Of a DNA stretch of 64,000 nucleotides, positions 43,377 to 53,176 are shown in pieces (position 1 is the stretch's first letter; each line of letters begins with the position of its first letter). Under the pieces are notes generated by a model. The model was not told the DNA's origin. It was given only the letters and a program-made list of their open reading frames with translations, and did no database searches. The DNA is taken from assembly GCA_018823135.1 (NCBI GenBank), contig JAHJJF010000041.1, positions 1 through 64,000 on the forward strand, in the 5' to 3' direction. The position numbers and the translations under genes were made by a program. Origin of the DNA: Pseudomonadota bacterium. GTDB taxonomy: Bacteria; Desulfobacterota; Desulfobulbia; Desulfobulbales; CALZHT01.

Positions 43377-44084
43377 TTTTCCTCCTTTCTTGATGTGATT
43401 ATTTAGCAATTACAGAATTAACTAAAATATTTCAAAGCATATAAAGTGTTAGCAAATTATGTGCCAATTGCAGCTTCCAGGGGCAATAAATTTTTATTTA
43501 AACAAAATTAAGTGGTTAGGAGTATTAGTATTTCATGATGAACTAGTGCGCCTGGAATACAATTCCGGAAACACGAACTAATTTGTCAGGAAATGCGAAA
43601 AACGATAATATTTTGATTTGCGATATGAGGGGTTCTGAAAGGGGATTGGAAGCTTTCAACTTATGCCACCTATCAATCTAATTTATTCCACGCAAGCATT
43701 CATTGATTCTGAAAACCAAAAGTACAGGTCAGTGCCATGATTTTGGGATGATCCTCCTCATCAATTTGAAAAATCAAATAAAAGCGTGAATCGACCCTCT
43801 GGATTGTTAGCGGTAAAAGGCGATTTGTTTAAGCTTTATTTGTGAAAGAGGCTATTAAAGCTCATCGGGATCAGCGACTGAAATGTGTTGTATCTGAAAT
43901 TTCTCCTTGTATTATTTGCTTTGGCGTTGTGTAAATTAAGAAGGACATGGTTCCTTATTGATTGTTACACTTGGTGTTTCCCCGGGAGATGATCTTGCTC
44001 ATGGTCAGTGTCGGCATTTCCCCTGCGCTTGTGAATAGTTGTCCCTTTTGTTTAGAGTTCAAAGTTAATTTAAGGAGGCGAAAA
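43377..44084. other. Long intergenic stretch, no intact gene
   Basis: 708 bp between divergent genes. It contains the sigma-54 promoter at 43451 and the palindromic GGAATACAATTCC near 43555, a possible enhancer. On the minus strand (43700-43828) about 40 codons read like the end of a protein, but no start or partner domain was found, so it may be a remnant. Confidence 0.45.
43451..43466 (-). promoter_or_regulatory. Sigma-54 promoter of the PEP-CTERM gene
   Basis: On the minus strand: TGGCAC-ATAAT-TTGCT, an exact match to TGGCAC-N5-TTGC. Transcription would begin about 43440, giving a leader of about 63 nt before the GTG at 43376. RpoN control fits what is known of some PEP-CTERM systems regulated by PrsK/PrsR. 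Confidence 0.7.
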
Positions 44085-45233
44085 ATGTATGATTTTACCT
44101 TCCATAATCCCACAAAAATAATTTTCGGACGTAACACTGAAGTACAGATCGGCAGTGAGCTGAAAAACGCTGGCATCAGCAAGGTTCTTTTTGTTTTCGG
44201 TAAATCTTCGATAAAGGCATCCGGGCTGTATGACCGGGTTGTTGAAAGCCTTAATCAGAGCGGTATACATTTTACGGAATTTTCCGGGGTCTCATCAAAC
44301 CCGATTCTTTCACATACGCACCGGGGAGTAAGGCTTGCCATGCAAGCGAAGGTCCAGGCGGTGCTTGCTGTGGGTGGCGGCTCGGTGATCGATGAAAGCA
44401 AGGCGATCGCCGTGGGCGCGGTTTCGGATAAGGACGTATGGGAGTATTTTATCGGTGAGCAAGTCACCAGGGCCTTGCCGGTTTTCACAATCCTTACTCT
44501 GGCGGCCACCGGCAGTGAAATGAATGGTAATGCCGTGATCACCCGTGAAGAGACACAACAAAAGTATAATATCGGCTCTGCCCATGTTTACCCAAAAGTT
44601 TCTATTCTCAACCCGGAACTGACCTTTTCCGTCTCACCTGAGTATTCTGCTTACGGCGCGGTTGATGCCATCGCCCATGTGATAGAGGGATATTTCACCT
44701 CCAGACTCGGCGGGCCGGCCATTCAGGACAGATTGGTGGAAAACATTATCAGGACGGTGATCGACACTCAGAATGTTATTGCCAGGGAACCTGATAACTA
44801 TAATGCCCGCGCAGAGTTCATGTGGGCCGCGACCCTTGCTTTGAACGGTTTGCCGCCGGCAGGCATCGGTGCGTACAGTTTTCCGAATCATATGATCGAA
44901 CATGCCTTGAGTGCCATGTTTAATATTGCCCACGGTGCGGGGCTGGCAATCGTTATTCCGGCCTGGATGCGATGGTACCAGCCGCTGAAACGCGATAAAT
45001 TCCGTCGTTTTGCACAGGAAATATTCGGCCTTGAAACCGGGGAACAAGGCATTGATGCCCTTGAGGACTGGTTTGAGAAGATCGGCGCTCCCATACGTCT
45101 TGATGATGCAGGTATCCCGGCCAGCGATATTGACAGCATTGCTGAAAACGCCAACACTCTTGCAAGACGTTGGGGAATTGATGATGTCTATACACCCGGA
45201 GTAATTGCCGAGATCCTCCGCCTGGCTGTCTGA
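44085..45233 (+). CDS. Iron-containing alcohol dehydrogenase (YqhD/Bdh-like)
   Basis: 382 aa from ATG 44085, preceded by AAGGAGG at 7 nt; an ATG at 43962 is unsupported. Signatures: FHNPTKIIFGRN, VGGGSVIDESKAIAVGA (NAD(P) site), ATGSEMNGNAVIT. Metal ligands occur in VDAIAHVIEGY (Asp, His) and NHMIEHALSAMFNIAHGAGLA (two His). It reduces aldehydes or ketones with NAD(P)H. Closest in appearance to YqhD/butanol dehydrogenase; the substrate is not decided by sequence. Confidence 0.9.
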   Translation: MYDFTFHNPTKIIFGRNTEVQIGSELKNAGISKVLFVFGKSSIKASGLYDRVVESLNQSGIHFTEFSGVSSNPILSHTHRGVRLAMQAKVQAVLAVGGGSVIDESKAIAVGAVSDKDVWEYFIGEQVTRALPVFTILTLAATGSEMNGNAVITREETQQKYNIGSAHVYPKVSILNPELTFSVSPEYSAYGAVDAIAHVIEGYFTSRLGGPAIQDRLVENIIRTVIDTQNVIAREPDNYNARAEFMWAATLALNGLPPAGIGAYSFPNHMIEHALSAMFNIAHGAGLAIVIPAWMRWYQPLKRDKFRRFAQEIFGLETGEQGIDALEDWFEKIGAPIRLDDAGIPASDIDSIAENANTLARRWGIDDVYTPGVIAEILRLAV

Positions 45234-45366
45234 TTTCATCAGCCTATTTTCATCCCCTTCCTTGACACTTTCCGTGAAAAACGGTAAGTCTTTTCAGTAG
45301 GTTATGGTCTTTTCTGTTGTTTTCCGTTAAAATGCTGCGACATTTACCATAGACGATGAGGCGAGA

Positions 45367-46803
45367 ATGGCTGGCAAGGTGAAGTCTGTTTTGGGAAAAG
45401 ATAATAAAAACAAAGAATTACTGCGTTCAATTCCTAAGGTTGATGAATTTCTGCAATGGGTGGGAAATCCCCCCGAGACGCCATTATTATTGATCAAGAA
45501 AGCTGTACGTGAAGTTCTTGATGAAAAACGCCGGGCCATTCTGGCCGGAAAACCTGTAAAAAAGATCGATCTTTCCCGGAAAGCCCTGGTTCCCCTGTTT
45601 AACAAATTACTCAAACAGAAACTTGCGCCGAATTTTGTAAAAGTCATCAATGCCACCGGAGTCGTGGTACATACCAACCTGGGCCGATCCGTGCTTCCTG
45701 ATATAGCCATGGAAAGCATTCTCAGGGTCGGTGCCGGGTATTCTAATCTGGAGTATGATCTGAAAACCGGTAAGCGTGGCAGCCGGTACAGCCTGGTTGA
45801 GGAATTGCTCTGCGAGCTCACCGGTGCCGAGGCGGCCCTGGTGGTCAATAACAATGCCGCTGCAGTCCTGTTGGTGCTTGAGACCATGGCCGCGGGCCGT
45901 GAGGTGATCGTCTCCCGCGGTCAGCTTGTTGAAATCGGTGGTTCTTTCAGGATTCCGGACGTGATGGCGAAGAGCGGTGCGAGACTCGTTGAGGTGGGGG
46001 CCACCAACCGCACGCATCTCAAGGATTACGAAACGGCAATTACTGGAGAAACCGCGCTGCTTCTCAAAGTCCATACCAGCAATTTTAAAATTATCGGCTT
46101 TACCAGGGAAGTGGATCTTGCAGAGCTTGTCGGGCTTGGAGGACAACATGGGATTCCGGTCATGGAGGATCTGGGCAGCGGCTGTTTTGTTGATCTGTCG
46201 CGTTTCGGGCTCGATAAAGAGCCCACGGTGCAGGAAACCGTGAAAGCCGGGGTTGATGTTGTTACTTTCAGTGGAGATAAGCTTCTGGGCGGACCCCAGG
46301 CAGGAATTATTCTCGGCAAAAAACAGGTGATTGAGCGGGTGAAGAAAAATCCCATGAATCGGGCGCTGCGCATTGACAAGTTTACACTGGCGGCCCTTGA
46401 AGCCATTCTGCGATTGTATCTTGATGAACAGAAAGCCCTGGAAACCATCCCCACCCTGGCAATGCTATCCATGCCCCTTGAAAAGATTCAGGCCCGGGCC
46501 CGTAAGCTTGTGGAAAAAATCAAGAAGTCAGTTAAATCAAAATGTGATGTGGAAATTGTTGAAACCGAATCAAGGGTTGGCGGCGGTGCATTGCCGGAGC
46601 AGCCATTGGCAAGTTGTGCTGTTTCATTGAATCCACTGAAGATTACCATAAATTCTCTTGAGAAGCTGTTCCGGAAGCGTGAAATACCGGTTATCGGGCG
46701 GGTGGAAGAAGACCGTTACCTGCTGGATATGCGGACTGTGGCTGATAAAGAAGTTGCCGATCTCGGCACGGCTATCTGCGAAGTGTTCGGAGTTGCGAAA
46801 TAA
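45367..46803 (+). CDS. selA: L-seryl-tRNA(Sec) selenium transferase
   Basis: 478 aa. Family signature around the PLP lysine: FSGDKLLGGPQAGIILG. Other conserved parts are VVHTNLGRSVL, YSNLEYDLKTGKRGSRY and VVNNNAAAVLL. It converts Ser-tRNA(Sec) to Sec-tRNA(Sec) using selenophosphate, so the organism should make selenoproteins. selB, selD and selC are not in this window. The stop overlaps the next gene by 1 nt. Confidence 0.95.
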   Translation: MAGKVKSVLGKDNKNKELLRSIPKVDEFLQWVGNPPETPLLLIKKAVREVLDEKRRAILAGKPVKKIDLSRKALVPLFNKLLKQKLAPNFVKVINATGVVVHTNLGRSVLPDIAMESILRVGAGYSNLEYDLKTGKRGSRYSLVEELLCELTGAEAALVVNNNAAAVLLVLETMAAGREVIVSRGQLVEIGGSFRIPDVMAKSGARLVEVGATNRTHLKDYETAITGETALLLKVHTSNFKIIGFTREVDLAELVGLGGQHGIPVMEDLGSGCFVDLSRFGLDKEPTVQETVKAGVDVVTFSGDKLLGGPQAGIILGKKQVIERVKKNPMNRALRIDKFTLAALEAILRLYLDEQKALETIPTLAMLSMPLEKIQARARKLVEKIKKSVKSKCDVEIVETESRVGGGALPEQPLASCAVSLNPLKITINSLEKLFRKREIPVIGRVEEDRYLLDMRTVADKEVADLGTAICEVFGVAK

Positions 46804-48923
46804 TGACATCCCCTTTGTTTGCTCAAAACGGCCGGATATCCATTGAAGATCTGAACCGGTTCAAAAGAGTATTTTCTGAAACCATCAAGTATTTTCTGTC
46901 CTGCAGCCGGGTGGATTTCATTCCGGTAAATGTTGATGAATCAGCGCCCCTTCCCCCGGGAGTCAAGTCGGTTCAGAAAAGACGGATTCCCTGTATTGGC
47001 GAGAATGGCGTGCTGTATCTTCCCATATGGCGCGTTGACGAGCTTATTGCCACGGCAGTTCTGGGTGATTGCAGCAGTAAGGTGCTGGAGGCAGACGGTC
47101 CGTGGCTTCTTGAAAGGAGCCGTTTTATCTCCCGGGAATTTGAGTTCGGGAAACAGCTTTCCCTTGATCCTCTTACCGGGTTGCTGAATAAACGCCATCT
47201 CCTGGAGGAATTGACCTGCCGGATGGTGGAAGGTTCCGGCCCGACCAATGCTGGGATGCATGGATTTGTGCTGGCCTTGATCGAAATCTGTCCAGCCATA
47301 AAGGATGCCGATCAGGCCAGGCAATATATTGCAAGAGCGGCATCGTGCCTTGGTTCTCTTGAGGACAGGGTGGCACTCCACCACCTGGGGTCTGGGGTGT
47401 TCGGCCTCATATGGGAAGAGCTTGATTCCGAAGGGGCTATCAAGGTAGGAAATGCAGTGCTCAACTGGTTGAAAAGGGAGAACTTTCCCCGGATCCGAAT
47501 AGGCCTTGCACCGGTCAATGATCAAACCATGCATGAGGGAAAAGATGCCGCCGGAGTTGTCGAACAGGCCTGGCATGCCCTTGAAACCGCGAGAAAGCGG
47601 GGTCCTTATGGGCTTTGCAGCTCTTCGGCGCTTATCAATGCTGAACAGCATCCTTTAAAGCCTTTGCCGGCCAGGGTTACGGCATATTTCCGGAAGCTAT
47701 TGCCGGGGGTTGATGCGTTTGCGGTCATTTTACTCCAGCAGGATCAGGATGCTGAAGGCGCACAATTTTCCGGCCGGGTTCGTTCCTTGCTCATTGATAC
47801 TCCCCTGGTGCCGGTCAACCCCCGCGAAGCATTTGTTTTTATTGCCGGTGCCGACCAGCAACGAGCCCTTGACTGGATACAATCATTCAAGAAAAAACTT
47901 GGAAAAGACATGGGCAGCTTTTCCATGGGCGTGGCGCTTTTCCCGGACCATGATTTCAGAAAGTCGGAGATGCTGCTTAATGCCAGAAAGGCATTGCTCC
48001 ACACCAATTTTTTCGGGCCCGACACAGTGACGGTTTTTGATGGCATAAGTCTGAATATCAGCGGCGATATTTACTATAATGAAGGGGACCTTGCCGCAGC
48101 TGCCAAAGAGTATAAGAAAGGTCTTGAAGTTGACCCGGACAATGTCAATCTTTTGAACAGCATGGGGGTTACCTGGGCGCAGATGAATCGTTATCGAGAT
48201 GCGATTCCTTATTTTGAAAAAGCCCTTGGAAAAGATAATGATGATTTCATGGCCCTTTTTAACATGGGGCTGGCTCTGCTGGCATTGAACCGGAATGATG
48301 CGGTAATTCCCTATTTTGAAAGAGCCTACAAGGTTGATCCTCATAACTTTGATTTAATCCTGCAGCTTGGCAGGCTGTATTGTCAGAGCAAAAGGTATGA
48401 TGAAGCGGTCATGGTGCTCAAGCAGGGGGAAGGCAAGGGCAATACCGGAAGCGGACGGGATGTCGGTCGCGGCGCGCTGCATCGTTATCTCGGCGAGGCT
48501 TATATGGCTTCAGGCAAGAATAAAAAAGCCATGGCAAGCCTCCAGAGGGCTTGCAATCATAATCCAAGGGACGCATCTGCATTGAGTCTGCTCGGTGAAC
48601 TATACGATCTGGAAAAACAAGGCGCTGAAATCGCCACGGCACTCTCTAGGCAGGCGGTTGAGCTTGACAGCAGTCGTTGGGAATACTGGTATCGTCTCGG
48701 CAAAATTCAGTTCCACCAGGGAAATACAATAGATGCCAAAGAGTCTCTCAAGGAAAGTCTCAGGCTGCATCGAAAAAACATTGAAGCATCTGTCGTGCTT
48801 GGTGAAGTGTATCGAAAATCCGGGCAGCACAGTAAAGCACAAAAAATGTTTATGAAAGTCCTGAGGCTTGATCCTGCGCATAAACAGGCGAAACAATCTT
48901 TAAAGAAGTTGGCCAAGGCCTGA
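46803..48923 (+). CDS. Degenerate GGDEF-like and TPR protein coupled to selA
   Basis: 706 aa. The N-terminal region leads into a GGDEF-like domain (LSLDPLTGLLNKRHLLEEL), but the signature loop reads HLGSGVFGLIW, so diguanylate cyclase activity is not expected. A second region of similar style occupies about 290-410. From about 415 to 700 at least six TPR units follow (YYNEGDLAAAAKEYKKGLEVDPDNVNLLN and similar). ATG at 46803 shares one base with the selA stop, implying translational coupling. Soluble; role unknown, probably a scaffold or signalling adaptor. Confidence 0.8.
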   Translation: MTSPLFAQNGRISIEDLNRFKRVFSETIKYFLSCSRVDFIPVNVDESAPLPPGVKSVQKRRIPCIGENGVLYLPIWRVDELIATAVLGDCSSKVLEADGPWLLERSRFISREFEFGKQLSLDPLTGLLNKRHLLEELTCRMVEGSGPTNAGMHGFVLALIEICPAIKDADQARQYIARAASCLGSLEDRVALHHLGSGVFGLIWEELDSEGAIKVGNAVLNWLKRENFPRIRIGLAPVNDQTMHEGKDAAGVVEQAWHALETARKRGPYGLCSSSALINAEQHPLKPLPARVTAYFRKLLPGVDAFAVILLQQDQDAEGAQFSGRVRSLLIDTPLVPVNPREAFVFIAGADQQRALDWIQSFKKKLGKDMGSFSMGVALFPDHDFRKSEMLLNARKALLHTNFFGPDTVTVFDGISLNISGDIYYNEGDLAAAAKEYKKGLEVDPDNVNLLNSMGVTWAQMNRYRDAIPYFEKALGKDNDDFMALFNMGLALLALNRNDAVIPYFERAYKVDPHNFDLILQLGRLYCQSKRYDEAVMVLKQGEGKGNTGSGRDVGRGALHRYLGEAYMASGKNKKAMASLQRACNHNPRDASALSLLGELYDLEKQGAEIATALSRQAVELDSSRWEYWYRLGKIQFHQGNTIDAKESLKESLRLHRKNIEASVVLGEVYRKSGQHSKAQKMFMKVLRLDPAHKQAKQSLKKLAKA

Positions 48924-49121
48924 TGCGGGAATTTGAATGCAGAATGGGGTATGATTGTATCAGCCCTTAATGGATTTGGAACAGGTAATACCTGGTTCGA
49001 TATGTTCGAGCAACACAAGGGCACGACGATTGAGACGACCTGCAGCAAGCCGTTGAGATTTCAAAATAATGGTTGGGATTTAAATTAAATAACCGATGGG
49101 CAGGAAAAGGAGTTATAGATA

Positions 49122-49811
49122 ATGAAGAAAACATGGCCTGGAAACGGCTCTATTGATGAAAGGCAACAATACCGGCTGGATAGCTTCTCTGTCGGGGATT
49201 CCTGGCGACTTTTCCGGATTCTGTCCGAGTTTGTTGACGGTTTTGATGCGTTGTCGAGTATTAACCGACCGGCAGTATCCATATTCGGCTCGGCTCGGAC
49301 TTCTGCGGATAATCCGTATTATAAGCTTGCAACAACGGTTGCCGAAGGCTTGGCCGAGGCGGGGTATGCGGTAATAACCGGGGGGGGGCCCGGGATAATG
49401 CAGGCCGCCAACAAAGGAGCCGCCGCCAAAAACGGCATCTCCATCGGCCTCAATATAAATCTGCCCTTTGAGCAGGAGCCGAATCCTTATGCCAATCTCC
49501 CCCTTGATTTCAAATACTTTTTTGTTCGGAAGGTAATGTTCATCAAATATGCCATGGCTTTTATCTGCATGCCCGGCGGATTCGGCACCCTGGATGAACT
49601 TTTTGAGGCGATCACCCTTATGCAGACCAAGCGGATCAAGGGGTTTCCGATAATTCTGGTGGGTACCGAATTCTGGTCGGGTCTGATCGAATGGATCAAG
49701 GAAAAGATGCTCAGCGCGGGAAGTATCGACCAGGAGGATCTGTTGATATTTTCTCTCATGGATGATCCGGATGAAATTGTCAACTACATACGAAAAACGG
49801 TTATCCTGTAG
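49122..49811 (+). CDS. LOG family (TIGR00730-type) protein
   Basis: 229 aa. Rossmann-like LOG fold with GGGPGIMQAANKGA and PGGFGTLDELFEAITLMQ, the PGGxGTxxE motif. Such enzymes act as nucleoside 5'-monophosphate phosphoribohydrolases (cytokinin-activating type) or nucleotide-clearing hydrolases. The N-terminal ~45 residues (RLDSFSVGDSWRLFRILSEFVDG) match the long bacterial subgroup. It directly precedes gspC in the same direction but is functionally unrelated. Confidence 0.88.
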   Translation: MKKTWPGNGSIDERQQYRLDSFSVGDSWRLFRILSEFVDGFDALSSINRPAVSIFGSARTSADNPYYKLATTVAEGLAEAGYAVITGGGPGIMQAANKGAAAKNGISIGLNINLPFEQEPNPYANLPLDFKYFFVRKVMFIKYAMAFICMPGGFGTLDELFEAITLMQTKRIKGFPIILVGTEFWSGLIEWIKEKMLSAGSIDQEDLLIFSLMDDPDEIVNYIRKTVIL

Positions 49812-49883
49812 TCGACAGAGCTGGGGGCGATTTATTGAACAGTGGCTCTTGTAGTATTAGAGAGTCAATTTTGGAGAATAAAC

Positions 49884-50810
49884 TTGGATACGGCAAACAC
49901 TTTCAGCAGGATAACCAAATTTTTCTCCACCGAGGGGAGGGCAATGGTCATTGTCCGCGCCTCTCTGGTGATTGTTCTGCTTGCCGCTGCCGCCAAACCA
50001 GCCGCTGAGCTCACCTGGAAAATTGTTAGTTCCACCGGCAAATCTCGTTTTATCCCCCAAACTTTGCCAACGGATTTCGGCATGAAAGATTCCGAGAAAA
50101 CAGTATCTTCGCAAATCAGGAAAGCCGTGTTGCCTCTTTTCGGGCAGGCGCAGCGAGTATCTTCTGCCCCTCAGGAAAAAGCCCAGGAAGATATCCCCAA
50201 GACAACGCTCAGTCTTGTTCTCAAGGGAGTGATCGGCGCCTCGGACATGAAGATGGCTCTGGCATTCATCAATAGCAAGAGCGGCAAGGATGAAGATGGC
50301 ATCTATGCGTTGGGCGACAATGTTCCGGGAAACGCCGAAGTTAAGGAAATTTACTTCGACAGGGTAATTCTTCTGCGTTCCGGAAAACTTGAGACACTGC
50401 TTCTTGAAGAAGAGGATGACCAGGGCTCGCCGTCCGTGAAGACCGCAAGCGTTGCTTCAGCCGGTGCCGGGGTGCGAAACCGGGGTGACGGCATGCACTG
50501 GGACATCGACGAGCAATATTTCAAGGGACGTCTTGCCGATATTCCTTCCCTGGCCAAGGAAGTGGGCCTGGATGTCTATAAAGAAGGGGGCAGACAGAAA
50601 GGCTATAAGCTTGTTTCGGCAAAAGGCAGCAGCTTATTGACAAGCATGGGGCTTAAGCCGGGAGACGCGCTCATTGAGGTGAACGGTATCAGTCTGATTG
50701 ATGCCCATCGAGGGCTTACCGCTTACCAGAAGATACGTGACGCATCAGAAATCAGGCTGGTAATTGAAAGAAATGGTGAGAAAAAGGATCTGGTATACTC
50801 CGTTAATTAG
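49884..50810 (+). CDS. gspC: Type II secretion protein C
   Basis: 308 aa from a TTG at 49884 with GGAG 7 nt upstream; a GTG at 49842 would add 14 residues but lacks a ribosome site. An inner-membrane segment (IVRASLVIVLLAAAAKPAAEL) is followed by a periplasmic homology region (LSLVLKGVIGASDMKMALAFI) and a C-terminal PDZ domain (SLLTSMGLKPGDALIEVNGI). GspC links the inner-membrane platform to the GspD secretin. First gene of the gsp cluster. Confidence 0.9.
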   Translation: MDTANTFSRITKFFSTEGRAMVIVRASLVIVLLAAAAKPAAELTWKIVSSTGKSRFIPQTLPTDFGMKDSEKTVSSQIRKAVLPLFGQAQRVSSAPQEKAQEDIPKTTLSLVLKGVIGASDMKMALAFINSKSGKDEDGIYALGDNVPGNAEVKEIYFDRVILLRSGKLETLLLEEEDDQGSPSVKTASVASAGAGVRNRGDGMHWDIDEQYFKGRLADIPSLAKEVGLDVYKEGGRQKGYKLVSAKGSSLLTSMGLKPGDALIEVNGISLIDAHRGLTAYQKIRDASEIRLVIERNGEKKDLVYSVN

Positions 50811-51163
50811 CCATCTTTTAACCGATTTGACTGAAGCGTTATGTTCGTGAGCGTTCGGTAATTGTTTTTAGACTGTATGCGTTTAGTCTACAAGGATATG
50901 AAATAGGGGTGATAGAGGGAAATTTTAAACGACTTATTTCATATTATTGAAAAAACTATCGTCCTTCAGTCTACAGCCTTAACGAATAGAATAATTACGT
51001 ATAAAAGTGTTTGATTATTTTCAACACGCATTCAGATGCAATTAACCAAAATTTAATGGCGCCGTAAAAAGTCGAAAGCGACAAGTTACGGGATAGTGAT
51101 TTCAATAAGTTATACCCCCCATAACGTCCGTCTCGTGGCTTTTTACGAGACCGACAAAATTTA
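50811..51163. other. Gap between gspC and gspD with hairpins, no gene
   Basis: 353 bp. GTCTCGT and ACGAGAC (51130-51151) form a local hairpin, while GTAAAAAG (51064-51071) could pair with CTTTTTAC inside it. No ORF was recognised. The text may be another small intergenic repeat. Confidence 0.4.
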
Positions 51164-53176
51164 ATGAGTCTTTTTATGGAACGGATGAAATTTTTATTGG
51201 TGACGATGCTATTGGTGGTTTTTTTGTCTCCCGGCGGCGTTCATGCTGCTGAACCTGCGGCTGATGAAGAAATGATCTTTAATTTTCATGACGTGGATAT
51301 CCGAACGATAATCAAAAGCGTTGCAAAGATCACCGGAAAGAATTTCATCCTTGACCCGGGGGTCAAGGGTAAGGTGACCATTGTGTCCTCTCAGGCGATG
51401 TCGGCTGATGAAGTGTACGGTGTATTTCTTTCCATTCTTCAGGTCCATAATTTTTCAGCCATCGAGGCCGGTCAGATTGTCAAGATAATCCCCCACGACC
51501 AGGCAAAGCAGGATAATTCGCCAATCATCAACGAGGGCGAAACTCTTGAAAGTGATAAATTCATCACCTTTTTGCATCGGCTTGAATTTGTTGAGTCCGA
51601 CAAGTTAGTGCCCATCCTCCGTCCATTGATGAATCCCAAGAGTTATCTTGCCGCCCACCAGGATAGCAATACCATCATCATTTCTGATAATGCGGCGAAT
51701 GTTAAACGACTTGTTGAAATTATAACAAAAATCGACCAGGGCAAGACAGCGGAGCTCGAGGTCGTCAAGTTGCAGCATGCCGATGCCCGTGATGTTGTAT
51801 CGGTTGTTGAAGGGCTTGACGTCAAGGCCCAGAAAGGAAATGCAGAGGCGCAACAGATTCGCCTCATAGCTGATGAGCGGACCAACAGCATTCTGTTGAG
51901 CGGTGCGGAAAGGCTTATTCTGCGGGCCAAGGTGTTGATTGCCCATCTGGATACGCCGGTTGCAACCGAGGGAGATACCCAGGTGGTATTTCTGCGTTAT
52001 GCCCAGGCAAAAGACCTGATGCCGATCTTGAGCGGTATGAAAACCGAGCAGCAGGGGGGGCAGCCCAATGTCAAAGGCGCGGCAAGGGGAGGAAGGGCTG
52101 ATGTTATCATTCAGGCTGATGAAGCGACAAATTCCTTGATAATAACCGCCCAGCAAACCGCGATGAAAACCCTTCTGTCTATTGTCCACAAACTTGATAT
52201 CCGCAGACCGCAGGTGTTAATCGAGGCGGTGGTGGCGGAAGTCACCACGGGCAAAACCGCTGATCTTGGCGTTCAATGGCGTTCCACAGCAGGTACGGAT
52301 GGCTCAGGGTTTATCGGCGGCACTGATTTTACAAACCCAAATCCCAATAACCCCGGTTCCGGAATTAATTCCCTTGCCGTCAACCCCCTTGGGCTTTCAG
52401 GGGGCTTCAACCTGGGATTTTTTAATGGCACCACCACTATTTTCGGCACTGAGATCCTTAATCTCGGGGGATTGATCAGCGCCTTGTCTTCCGACGGCGA
52501 TACGAATATCCTTTCGACGCCGACCCTGGTGACCCTTGATAATCAGGAAGCGGAGATTATTGTCGGCGAGAACGTTCCTTTTGCCACCGGGAGTTATACC
52601 TCCACCGGCAACAATAATCCCCAGAATCCTTTTACCACCTATGAGCGCAAGGATGTCGGGGTGAAACTCAAAATCAAACCGCAGATCAACGAGGGGAATA
52701 CCGTCCGCCTTGAGCTTGAGCAGGAAGTTTCAAAGGTTATTCAGAGCGCCGCATCCACCGGCCTGCAGAGCACTGATACCCGCTCGATCAAAACAACGGT
52801 GATTGTAGAAGACGGTAAGATTCTGGTATTGGGGGGCCTGATCAGTGATGATGTTCAGGAAAATGTTGTCAAGGTGCCATTGCTGGGAGATATCCCGTTT
52901 ATCGGCGCCCTGTTCCGCTATTCCTATTCAAAGCATGAAAAAAAGAATCTCATGGTTTTTTTGCGGCCGGTGATCTTGAAGGATGAGGAAACCAGCAGTC
53001 GAATCACCTTTGACAGATACGATTATATGAGACGCCGCCAGCAGGAGTTCCAGGAAGACGGTGTCAACTTAATGCCCGGGGAGGTTGTGCCGGTGCTTCC
53101 TGAGCTTGAAGGATCAGCACATCATACCGATGATCAGTTGCTTGAGGAATCAGGACAGAATGTCGATGCCCAGTGA
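51164..53176 (+). CDS. gspD: Type II secretion secretin
   Basis: 670 aa. Signal peptide (about 6-29), N0 domain (FNFHDVDIRTIIKSVAKITGKNFI), N1-N3 repeats (TIIISDNAANVKRLVEII; VVFLRYAQAKDLMPIL) and the C-terminal secretin domain (TPTLVTLDNQEAEIIVGENVPF; LLGDIPFIGALFRY; NLMVFLRPVIL). It forms the outer-membrane channel. The insert before the secretin core is Asn/Gly/Pro-rich. The stop overlaps the gspE start. Confidence 0.95.
   Translation: MSLFMERMKFLLVTMLLVVFLSPGGVHAAEPAADEEMIFNFHDVDIRTIIKSVAKITGKNFILDPGVKGKVTIVSSQAMSADEVYGVFLSILQVHNFSAIEAGQIVKIIPHDQAKQDNSPIINEGETLESDKFITFLHRLEFVESDKLVPILRPLMNPKSYLAAHQDSNTIIISDNAANVKRLVEIITKIDQGKTAELEVVKLQHADARDVVSVVEGLDVKAQKGNAEAQQIRLIADERTNSILLSGAERLILRAKVLIAHLDTPVATEGDTQVVFLRYAQAKDLMPILSGMKTEQQGGQPNVKGAARGGRADVIIQADEATNSLIITAQQTAMKTLLSIVHKLDIRRPQVLIEAVVAEVTTGKTADLGVQWRSTAGTDGSGFIGGTDFTNPNPNNPGSGINSLAVNPLGLSGGFNLGFFNGTTTIFGTEILNLGGLISALSSDGDTNILSTPTLVTLDNQEAEIIVGENVPFATGSYTSTGNNNPQNPFTTYERKDVGVKLKIKPQINEGNTVRLELEQEVSKVIQSAASTGLQSTDTRSIKTTVIVEDGKILVLGGLISDDVQENVVKVPLLGDIPFIGALFRYSYSKHEKKNLMVFLRPVILKDEETSSRITFDRYDYMRRRQQEFQEDGVNLMPGEVVPVLPELEGSAHHTDDQLLEESGQNVDAQ

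Noticed and set aside
45234-49121. selC (tRNA-Sec) or selB near selA
   Set aside because: No 90-nt tRNA-like fold and no elongation-factor ORF was seen in the gaps or neighbouring genes.
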